The notes under the pieces are model-generated. The model was given only the letters and a program-made list of their open reading frames with translations. It was not told the DNA's origin and ran no database searches. This document shows positions 57,519 to 64,000 of a stretch of 64,000 nt of DNA, piece by piece. This stretch comes from Segatella copri (GTDB taxonomy: Bacteria; Bacteroidota; Bacteroidia; Bacteroidales; Bacteroidaceae). Within the stretch, counting starts at the first letter, position 1; every line of letters starts with the position of its first letter. The position numbers and the translations under genes were made by a program. The stretch spans positions 682,001 through 746,000 of the forward strand of contig NZ_CP042464.1 in assembly GCF_015074785.1 (NCBI RefSeq). Reading direction: 5' to 3'.

Positions 57519-59990
57519 ATGAAAAGAGAAGATTTTAGCTGGACAAAGTTTTCGCATGAAAATGTCACTACTATATCCAGAATTGAAGCTATTCGCAAGA
57601 TAATTGACCAGGAAGTGGGGCTCGAATCGTGTCAGCCTGAAATTGCGGAAATTGAAAAAAGATATGATGCTTTATATCATGATTATATAGATGGCAAGCT
57701 TAAACACCGAGAGCTTTATAATCTTGCTCAAACTTTAGATCTTGATACTGATAAGTTCTTTGGTAAAGTGCGTCACGCTTGGATTTTGGCAAATGAGCCT
57801 ACGTTTGTTGCACTTAACAAAAGAGCTCAGAATCTGAAAAGTTTTGATGAGGTACAGGAAACCTTTGAGAAATTTGCTACAGATGAAGCTATGCTAAATT
57901 TGAAGGTAGACTTGTCTGAAGAACAGATAGACGAGGAAAGACAAAAGATACAAGAGCAGCTTAATGCCTATCGCAATATGGTGTTTTCTTATATTTTGAC
58001 AACTGAAGACTGGAATGATGATTTTGTCAAGAATATACTTGATATCATCGCTTCCGATTTGGTAGATCCATACACCATCAATATGATAGTTTCGGCTGTT
58101 TCATTGTCATGCTCTGTATTCATGGATGCCCCTAGACTTGCAGTCTTGATGCGCTTAATCAAGTCTGACGACTGTACTTGCAGTGTTCGCCAGCGAGCTT
58201 TGGTGGGTTTCGTTTTCTGTGCAATAACCAATTCGGGTGAAAAACAGAAATATTGGGATTCTGCTGCTGGCTTGATCATGGATGATGAATTTTTGGCAGC
58301 CTGTGTTGATCTCCAACGCCAGATGCGTCTATGTCTTACAAGTAAAAAGGATAGCAAGGAGATGATGCATTCCGTGGTGAAGACCATGTTCACTTCTTTT
58401 ACTCAGGATTTGGCCGAAAAGATAGACCAAACGGGTGAATTGGGACTTAATTGCTTCTCAGCAGATGGGGGGAATCCTGATGATGCCCTTAAGGGAGCCT
58501 TCGACTATATGTTGAATTCAGAAGATATAGGAGTTGATGTCTATTATCATCAGTTTGCCAACCAGAAGAGCTTCGGTCATTTCCATTCACTCTATAATTG
58601 GTTTGTTCCTTTCTATGTCCGTAATTCTACGCTCAAGAATGTTCGGGCTACGATGAAACAGCATCGCAATTTCATCAACAATCTCTTGAGAGGCGCCTCT
58701 ATGTGTGATACCGATCTGTATAGCATCATTCTTTCATTGAATAATACATCTAAGGAATTTATTGAATCATTGGATGTTACCCCGGAAAATATGGTGTCTG
58801 GTCCTGTTTTTTATGACGAAGAAGATGAGGTGGAAAAAGAGCAGAATACCGAAGAGCCAGTAGAGGATGAGACTGATTCTACAGAAGCAAAGGATTCTGA
58901 AAATGTCACACTGCTTGATTCGGTAATGGAACATGAAGAGAATCTCTCTGAAGAGGAAAAGAAGAAACGTGCAGTTAGGGTTCGTCATCGCTATGTGCAG
59001 GACCTCTACCGATTCTATACTCTCTCTCCGATGAGGAAGGCATTTGATAATCCTTTCGAAGTGCAGAAGGAAATTCCTTTCTTTACTACAGGACTGTTTG
59101 CTAAACCGGAATATGATAAGTATCGCCTGTCGCTGGCCCGTTTCTCTGCTAAAAGAGGTGACTATGCCTTTGTTAGCAAGATTTTGCGTAATCTGGAAAA
59201 ATATACCGACGAAGAGCATATGATGCTTGCATTGGCATACAAATCGGAGGAAAAATATGATGAAGCGCTTGAACATCTCTATGTGATTAAGAATACAAGC
59301 CCAACTTATAAGGCTGCCACGGAGTTGAAATTAGAAATAGAAGAGGAGATAAAAGACCCGGCGGCTTTAATAACATTGAATTGCTTGATAAAAGAAGAAT
59401 CAGATGAGAGTAAGCAGTTTAAGCTCAAGCTGAAAAAGACCGATCTCTTATTGAAACTCCATCATTATAAAGAGGCTTTGGAATGGGCTTTCCAGATGGA
59501 TGAACAGTATCCTAAGGAAGAACAGGTTGAATGCAGACTGGCTTTCTCTTTGCTCTTTTCTGAATCGGAAGGCGATAAAAACATTGACCATGCAATGGCT
59601 TTAATAGAACCTTATCTGCAAAATAGTGATGATAATGAGATTAGGGAAATATTGAATTCTGACATGACAGATATGGATAAGGATGATAAGGAACGCATGT
59701 TCATGAAAATGTTATCTGCGATGGTGAGCAAAGTTTCCAAGCCACAAGACCACAGATGGGAGTCTATGAAATTTTTCTATTATGGACTCTGCGTTCTCGT
59801 GAAAAAGGGAGGATCTGCAGCTATCAGATTTTTGGATGAAGCATCTGGTCATGCAGCTTTTTCCCCTAAGGAAGATATAGATGCATTCGGCCTGCTCGAG
59901 ATGGGAGATTGGCTCGATAATCGTGGTATTGCGCCTATAGAATTGGAATTTATAACAAAAAAAGTTTTCGAGGAAAGGAAAAAACAATAA
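57519..59990 (+). CDS. large TPR-like cytoplasmic protein, unknown function
   Basis: 823 residues, no signal or membrane segment, strongly helical. A low-complexity acidic stretch lies at about 425-465 (EEDEVEKEQNTEEPVEDETD). The C-terminal third (about 530-750) reads as tetratricopeptide-like repeats (YDEALEHLYVIKNTSPTYKA, KEALEWAFQMDEQYP). It is probably a scaffold. It sits between the orphan binding lipoprotein and dnaB (2-bp gap to dnaB). I do not recognise a characterised family. Confidence 0.8.
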   Translation: MKREDFSWTKFSHENVTTISRIEAIRKIIDQEVGLESCQPEIAEIEKRYDALYHDYIDGKLKHRELYNLAQTLDLDTDKFFGKVRHAWILANEPTFVALNKRAQNLKSFDEVQETFEKFATDEAMLNLKVDLSEEQIDEERQKIQEQLNAYRNMVFSYILTTEDWNDDFVKNILDIIASDLVDPYTINMIVSAVSLSCSVFMDAPRLAVLMRLIKSDDCTCSVRQRALVGFVFCAITNSGEKQKYWDSAAGLIMDDEFLAACVDLQRQMRLCLTSKKDSKEMMHSVVKTMFTSFTQDLAEKIDQTGELGLNCFSADGGNPDDALKGAFDYMLNSEDIGVDVYYHQFANQKSFGHFHSLYNWFVPFYVRNSTLKNVRATMKQHRNFINNLLRGASMCDTDLYSIILSLNNTSKEFIESLDVTPENMVSGPVFYDEEDEVEKEQNTEEPVEDETDSTEAKDSENVTLLDSVMEHEENLSEEEKKKRAVRVRHRYVQDLYRFYTLSPMRKAFDNPFEVQKEIPFFTTGLFAKPEYDKYRLSLARFSAKRGDYAFVSKILRNLEKYTDEEHMMLALAYKSEEKYDEALEHLYVIKNTSPTYKAATELKLEIEEEIKDPAALITLNCLIKEESDESKQFKLKLKKTDLLLKLHHYKEALEWAFQMDEQYPKEEQVECRLAFSLLFSESEGDKNIDHAMALIEPYLQNSDDNEIREILNSDMTDMDKDDKERMFMKMLSAMVSKVSKPQDHRWESMKFFYYGLCVLVKKGGSAAIRFLDEASGHAAFSPKEDIDAFGLLEMGDWLDNRGIAPIELEFITKKVFEERKKQ

Positions 59991-59992
59991 AG

Positions 59993-61492
59993 ATGGCGGA
60001 GAATAATAAAAATAAGAATAAGGTACAGATAGATCCAACCTATGCCCATTTGCAGCCGCAGGCTGTGAATGTGGAGCAGGCGGTACTGGGTGCCTTGATG
60101 ATAGATTCTGATGCCTTTTCGGTGGTGTCGGAGTTGCTCAAGCCGGATACTTTTTATGACCCGCGTCATAAGAGAATATATCAGGCTATCCAGGTGATGA
60201 ACATGGAGGAACGGCCTGTGGATATCATGACTCTTGCCGATCAGTTAGCCAAGACTGGCGAACTGGATAAGGTGGGAGGAGCACAATATCTCATGGATAT
60301 TTCTGCAGGCATGGCTTCGGCTGCCCATGTAGAGTCGCATGCCCGTATCCTGGCGCAGAAATATATGCAGCGCCAGCTGATTCATTATGCCGGCGACATC
60401 GAGACGATGGCGTATGAAGAAGGTGTGGATGTGGATGAACTGATGCAGAAAGCTGAAGGTGAACTCTTCCAGCTTTCGCAGAACAATATGAAGCAGGATT
60501 ATACACAGATTGATCCGGTTGTAAAGGAGGCCGTTGCCATCTTGCAGCGCGCCGCTCAGAACTCGGGTGGTCTTACCGGTATTCCTACGGGTTATCGTGG
60601 GTTGGATGATATAACATCAGGTTGGCAACCGTCCGACCTTGTGATTATCGCCGGTCGTCCTGCCATGGGTAAGACTTCCTTTGCATTGAGTATTGCTAAG
60701 AATGTGGCGGTAGATTATGATGTGCCTATCGGATTCTTCTCTCTGGAAATGAATAACGTTCAGTTGGTGAACCGACTCATCTCGAATGTTTGCGAGATTT
60801 CGGGTAAAAAAATACTGAACGGACAATTGGAACAGCCAGAATGGGAACGGTTGGATAAAAAACTGAGAAAACTGACAGGTGCACCTATTTATATTGATGA
60901 TACGCCTGGTCTTTCTGTTTTTGAACTCCGTACCAAGGCGCGCCGACTGGTAAGGGAAAAGGGTGTTAAACTGTTGATGATCGACTATCTCCAGCTGATG
61001 AATGCCAATGGTATGAAGTTTGGTAGCCGTCAGGAGGAGGTATCTACCATCTCCCGTTCGCTCAAAGGTATTGCCAAAGAGCTGAATATTCCTGTGCTTG
61101 CTCTTTCGCAGCTCTCCCGTAATGTAGAGAACCGTGAGGGATTGGAAGGAAAACGACCTCAGTTGAGTGACCTCCGTGAATCCGGTGCCATAGAGCAGGA
61201 TGCCGATATGGTGCTTTTCGTTCACCGCCCGGAATATTATCACATCTATCAGGATGAAAAGGGTAATGACCTTCATGGTATGGCACAGATTATCATTGCC
61301 AAGCACCGTAAGGGCTCTGTTGGAGATGTTCTCCTGAACTTCCGTGGAGAATTTACCCGATTCCAGGATCCGCAGGATGCTGCAGCAGCACCTGTCGAGG
61401 AAGGTGGTGAGATTGTAGGCTCTAGGATGAATGGCGGAGGGCAGGATGGTAGTCCGCTACCACCGCCGCCTGCAGAGAATCTGCCTTTCTAA
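59993..61492 (+). CDS. dnaB: replicative DNA helicase
   Basis: 499 residues. It unwinds DNA at the replication fork. The N-terminal domain (PHLQ-type AHLQPQAVNVEQAVLGALM) binds primase. The RecA-like motor has Walker A GRPAMGKT (about 221-228), SLEMNNVQLVNRL, the DYLQLM Walker B and QLSRNVENRE. The C-tail is Pro/Gly rich (PLPPPPAENLPF). No intein interrupts it. It is followed by the three-way-junction palindrome at 61509. Confidence 0.97.
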   Translation: MAENNKNKNKVQIDPTYAHLQPQAVNVEQAVLGALMIDSDAFSVVSELLKPDTFYDPRHKRIYQAIQVMNMEERPVDIMTLADQLAKTGELDKVGGAQYLMDISAGMASAAHVESHARILAQKYMQRQLIHYAGDIETMAYEEGVDVDELMQKAEGELFQLSQNNMKQDYTQIDPVVKEAVAILQRAAQNSGGLTGIPTGYRGLDDITSGWQPSDLVIIAGRPAMGKTSFALSIAKNVAVDYDVPIGFFSLEMNNVQLVNRLISNVCEISGKKILNGQLEQPEWERLDKKLRKLTGAPIYIDDTPGLSVFELRTKARRLVREKGVKLLMIDYLQLMNANGMKFGSRQEEVSTISRSLKGIAKELNIPVLALSQLSRNVENREGLEGKRPQLSDLRESGAIEQDADMVLFVHRPEYYHIYQDEKGNDLHGMAQIIIAKHRKGSVGDVLLNFRGEFTRFQDPQDAAAAPVEEGGEIVGSRMNGGGQDGSPLPPPPAENLPF

Positions 61493-61508
61493 GGTTAGAG
61501 TTTGTCAA

Positions 61509-61576
61509 TTTTTTCACTCAAAAACTGGCTTTTTCGCCAAATTCTAGCACAGAATTAACGTTTTTGGGTGAAAAAA
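61509..61576. repeat. palindrome able to form a three-way junction
   Basis: The outer stem pairs 61509-61525 with 61560-61576 (one G-T wobble; arms TTTTCACTCAAAAAC and GTTTTTGGGTGAAAA). Inside sit two adjacent hairpins, TGGC/GCCA (61526-61539) and AATTCT/AGAATT (61540-61556). There is no T-run downstream on either strand that clearly makes it a terminator. Confidence 0.75.
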
Positions 61577-61628
61577 CCATAAGGTTATAGGAATTTGTTA
61601 TCATTTCTATTAAAAAAGTTATAAATTG

Positions 61629-61660
61629 TTTGCTAGTATCAAATAAAAGTGTTATCTTTG
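61629..61660 (+). promoter_or_regulatory. promoter of the leu operon
   Basis: TTTG (61629-61632), 20 bp, TATCTTTG (61653-61660). It places the transcript start near 61667, about 30 bp before the leader peptide. Confidence 0.75.
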
Positions 61661-61696
61661 CATGCGAATTTAAGAATATAACATAATAAGATAGAT

Positions 61697-61783
61697 ATGA
61701 GAACAACATTGTTGAACATTACAAGCATTATTATTCGACTTCGACTGCAGTTTGTGGGCGGAAGTGATAAGGTGTGCGTATAG
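61697..61783 (+). CDS. leu operon leader peptide
   Basis: 28 codons, MRTTLLNITSIIIRLRLQ followed by FVGGSDKVCV and TAG at 61781. It is rich in branched-chain codons: Leu-Leu (TTG TTG), Ile, Ile-Ile-Ile and Leu-x-Leu (CTT, CTG). The codons GGC GGA AGT after them (61756-61764) lie in the antiterminator segment. It is the sensor of a ribosome-mediated attenuator upstream of leuA. The start is set by position, as no Shine-Dalgarno sequence is visible. Confidence 0.8.
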   Translation: MRTTLLNITSIIIRLRLQFVGGSDKVCV

Positions 61784-61801
61784 TTCATCGCATAAGATAT
61801 T

Positions 61802-61853
61802 AAAAGCCTTTCTACACTTCCGTCTATGGAGTGGGGAAAGGCTTTTTACTTTA
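61802..61853 (+). terminator. leu operon attenuator terminator
   Basis: AAAAGCCTTTC (61802-61812) pairs with GAAAGGCTTTT (61836-61846), with an inner CACTTC/GGAGTG stem and a T-run. CACTTCCG (61815-61822) is also complementary over 8 bp to CGGAAGTG (61759-61766) inside the leader peptide, which would form the competing antiterminator. Confidence 0.82.
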
Positions 61854-61948
61854 TCTGATGCTTCTGCACGGATTGCTATATAAACGTAGTGCGTTCTGAA
61901 TGTGTAGCTCTTATATATAATAAGGTGTAAATTTAAAATTTTAAAGAT

Positions 61949-63451
61949 ATGAGTGACAGATTATACATTTTCGACACGACCCTCCGCGATGGCGAACAGG
62001 TTCCGGGATGTCAGTTGAACACAGTTGAGAAGATTCAGGTGGCAAAGCAACTGGAGCAGTTGGGCGTGGATGTAATTGAGGCTGGATTTCCAATATCAAG
62101 TCCGGGCGACTTCAATTCAGTGGTAGAAATCTCTAAGGCTGTAACCTGGCCTACTATTTGTGCACTTACCCGTGCCGTAGAAAAAGATATTGATTGTGCT
62201 GCTGAGGCTTTGCAGTATGCCAAGCATAAGAGAATCCATACCGGTATCGGTACCAGCGACAGTCATATCAAGTATAAGTTCAATTCTACCCGCGAGGAAA
62301 TCATCGAACGTGCTGTAGCTGCTGTCAAGTATGCTAAAAAGTATGTTGAGGACGTAGAGTTCTATGCTGAGGATGCAGGCCGTACTGATAATGAGTATCT
62401 GGCTCGTGTCGTAGAGGCTGTTGTCAAGGCGGGTGCTACTGTAGTGAACATTCCTGATACTACAGGTTATTGTCTGCCTGATGAATATGGTGACAAAATC
62501 AAGTATCTCATGGAGCATGTTGATGGCATTGACAAGGCACGCCTTTCTACCCACTGTCATAACGACCTCGGTATGGCTACTGCCAATACCCTGCAGGGTG
62601 TTTTGAATGGTGCACGCCAGGTTGAGGTTACCATCAATGGTATCGGTGAGCGTGCAGGTAATACTTCGCTCGAAGAGATTGCCATGATTCTGAAGTGTCA
62701 CAAGCATATCAATATTGATACCAACATCAATACCACCAAGATTATTCCTACCTCACGCATGGTGAGCAGTCTGATGAATATGCCTGTTCAGCCAAACAAG
62801 GCTATCGTGGGTCGCAATGCATTTGCTCATTCTTCTGGTATCCATCAGGATGGTGTCTTGAAGAATGTTCAGACTTACGAAATCATTGATCCTAAGGAAG
62901 TGGGATTGGATGACAATGCTATCGTTCTGACAGCCCGTTCTGGTCGTGCTGCATTGAAGTATCGTCTCCATGTCAATGGTGTAGAGATTAATGATGAGGA
63001 GAAGCTCGACAAAATTTACAAGAAGTTCCTCCAACTGGCTGATAAGAAGAAGGAAGTTACCGATGAGGATGTTTTGATGCTTGCCGGTGCTGATTCTGCT
63101 GATAAGCATGGTGTTCAGCTCGACTGGTTGCAGGTTACTACAGGTAAGGGCGTGAAGAGCGTGGCAAGTATCGGTCTTGATATTGCAGGTCAGAAGTTTG
63201 AGGCTGCATCATCTGGTAACGGTCCGGTAGATGCTGCTATCAATGCTCTCAAGAAGGTCATCACCAAGGAGATGAACCTCAAGGAGTTCACCATCCAGGC
63301 TATCGATAAGGGCTCTGATGATGTGGGCAAGGTTCACATGCAGGTGGAATACGATGGTCATGTATATTATGGCTTCGGTGCAGATACCGACATCGTTACG
63401 GCTTCTGTTGAGGCTTACATTGATTGTATTAACAAGTTTAAGATTAGATAA
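61949..63451 (+). CDS. leuA: 2-isopropylmalate synthase
   Basis: 500 residues. It performs the first committed step of leucine synthesis: 2-ketoisovalerate plus acetyl-CoA. The catalytic N-terminal barrel begins [16 protein letters not shown], and the metal-binding HxH is in [13 protein letters not shown]. The C-terminal regulatory LeuA dimer domain starts at about 390 ([20 protein letters not shown]). It is placed under the attenuator and followed after 25 bp by leuC. Confidence 0.96.
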   Translation: MSDRLYIFDTTLRDGEQVPGCQLNTVEKIQVAKQLEQLGVDVIEAGFPISSPGDFNSVVEISKAVTWPTICALTRAVEKDIDCAAEALQYAKHKRIHTGIGTSDSHIKYKFNSTREEIIERAVAAVKYAKKYVEDVEFYAEDAGRTDNEYLARVVEAVVKAGATVVNIPDTTGYCLPDEYGDKIKYLMEHVDGIDKARLSTHCHNDLGMATANTLQGVLNGARQVEVTINGIGERAGNTSLEEIAMILKCHKHINIDTNINTTKIIPTSRMVSSLMNMPVQPNKAIVGRNAFAHSSGIHQDGVLKNVQTYEIIDPKEVGLDDNAIVLTARSGRAALKYRLHVNGVEINDEEKLDKIYKKFLQLADKKKEVTDEDVLMLAGADSADKHGVQLDWLQVTTGKGVKSVASIGLDIAGQKFEAASSGNGPVDAAINALKKVITKEMNLKEFTIQAIDKGSDDVGKVHMQVEYDGHVYYGFGADTDIVTASVEAYIDCINKFKIR

Positions 63452-63476
63452 ACATATATATATAACAAGAGATATT

Positions 63477-64000
63477 ATGAATACATTATTCGACAAGATT
63501 TGGGACAAGCACGTTGTCCAGATTGTTCCGGACGGTCCTACACAGCTTTACATCGACCGTCTCTACTGTCACGAAGTAACATCACCTCAGGCATTCGCTG
63601 GTATGCGAGCACGCGGACTCAAGATGTTCCGTCCAGACCAGATTTTCTGTATGCCTGACCACAATACACCAACCCATGATCAGGATAAACCAATTGAGGA
63701 TCCTATCTCAAAGAAGCAGGTAGATACCTTGGCAAAGAACACCGCTGATTTTGGTGTTACTCACTTTGCCATGAACACAAAGGATAATGGTATCATCCAC
63801 GTAGTAGGTCCAGAGAAGGGTCTTTCTCTTCCTGGTATGACCATCGTCTGTGGCGACTCTCATACTTCTACCCATGGTGCCATGGGTGCCGTAGCTTTCG
63901 GTATCGGTACTTCTGAGGTGGAGATGGTGATGGCTTCACAATGTATTCTCCAGAGCAAGCCAAAGTCTATGCGTATCAGCATCAACGGTAAGCTCAGCAA
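63477..64000 (+). CDS. leuC: 3-isopropylmalate dehydratase large subunit (partial, 3' end off window)
   Basis: The first 174 codons are visible, starting [17 protein letters not shown]. It is aconitase-like, and the substrate-loop and Fe-S protein motifs PDHNTPT and [20 protein letters not shown] are present. It isomerises 2- to 3-isopropylmalate with LeuD and belongs to the leu operon behind leuA. The frame continues past the right edge. Confidence 0.96.
   Translation, partial: MNTLFDKIWDKHVVQIVPDGPTQLYIDRLYCHEVTSPQAFAGMRARGLKMFRPDQIFCMPDHNTPTHDQDKPIEDPISKKQVDTLAKNTADFGVTHFAMNTKDNGIIHVVGPEKGLSLPGMTIVCGDSHTSTHGAMGAVAFGIGTSEVEMVMASQCILQSKPKSMRISINGKLS

Larger units (their letters stand above)
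61493..61948. other. intergenic region dnaB-leuA
   Basis: 456 bp without a full-size gene. In order: the palindrome 61509-61576, the promoter 61629-61660, the leader peptide 61697-61783, the attenuator hairpin 61802-61853 and an AT-rich stretch before leuA. All parts are listed separately. Confidence 0.8.

Noticed and set aside
61518..61709. A 63-codon minus-strand frame between dnaB and leuA
   Set aside because: It overlaps the palindrome, the leu promoter and the leader peptide start and looks like chance coding in AT-rich DNA. It cannot be excluded completely.

Overview
The window looks like a chromosomal segment of a Bacteroidales bacterium, most likely Prevotellaceae (Prevotella/Segatella, P. 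copri-like). This is inferred from gene content and style and was not tested by a search. The clues are PCMD and DUF4296 lipoproteins, an ATP synthase operon in the order D-C-I-B-E-F-H-A-G with an 80-residue epsilon, Bacteroidetes promoters (TTTG, about 20 bp, TAnnTTTG), start codons without clear Shine-Dalgarno sequences, an N-terminal-rubredoxin rubrerythrin and short C-terminal tails of the type IX sorting kind. Almost all of it is core genome. No tRNA, rRNA, CRISPR array, prophage or transposase gene was seen.

Layout. 1-3395 (minus): surface/secreted operon with a PCMD lipoprotein, a beta-barrel protein and a calycin-like/PCMD protein cut by the left edge. 3760-5544 (minus): rpsA. 5992-8555: NhaD-type antiporter and pfkA. 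8764-16476: complete F1Fo ATP synthase operon of nine genes. 16487-16725: terminator plus a 22-bp tandem repeat, then recQ (minus). 18796-26379: M49 dipeptidyl peptidase, Nudix hydrolase, convergent alkylation-repair-like protein and ispE, then a Smr-domain protein and nadE. 26642-40881: four tandem, mosaic, roughly 1,115-residue secreted GH13 amylases, each with starch-binding modules. Each gene is preceded by a LacI-operator-like palindrome and a Bacteroidetes -7 box. 41106-46894: ileS (with a GXHH instead of HXGH signature), a cysteine-less DksA/TraR-like protein, lspA and a DUF4296 lipoprotein. 46911-49756: small unknown, nadC, C69 dipeptidase. 49885-54611 (minus): rubrerythrin, Fur/PerR, LolA-like protein, FtsK. 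54725-61492: 3'-5' exonuclease, RlmI-like methyltransferase, orphan substrate-binding lipoprotein, TPR-like protein, dnaB. 61629-64000: leucine operon with a leader peptide and transcription attenuator, leuA and the start of leuC.

How it works together. The accessory-looking part is the amylase array. Four near-identical signal-peptide enzymes with duplicated upstream regions suggest repeated tandem duplication plus recombination, giving high-dosage secreted starch degradation under shared control. No SusC/SusD pair accompanies them in the window. The leuA leader is a textbook-like ribosome-mediated attenuator: Leu/Ile codons, then an antiterminator segment inside the leader peptide, then a terminator. 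Other structure not explained by genes includes a family of AT-rich, short-period direct and inverted intergenic repeats (two inside the ATP synthase operon besides a 24-bp perfect inverted repeat), a three-way-junction-forming palindrome after dnaB, and a double-hairpin bidirectional terminator near 21.45 kb.
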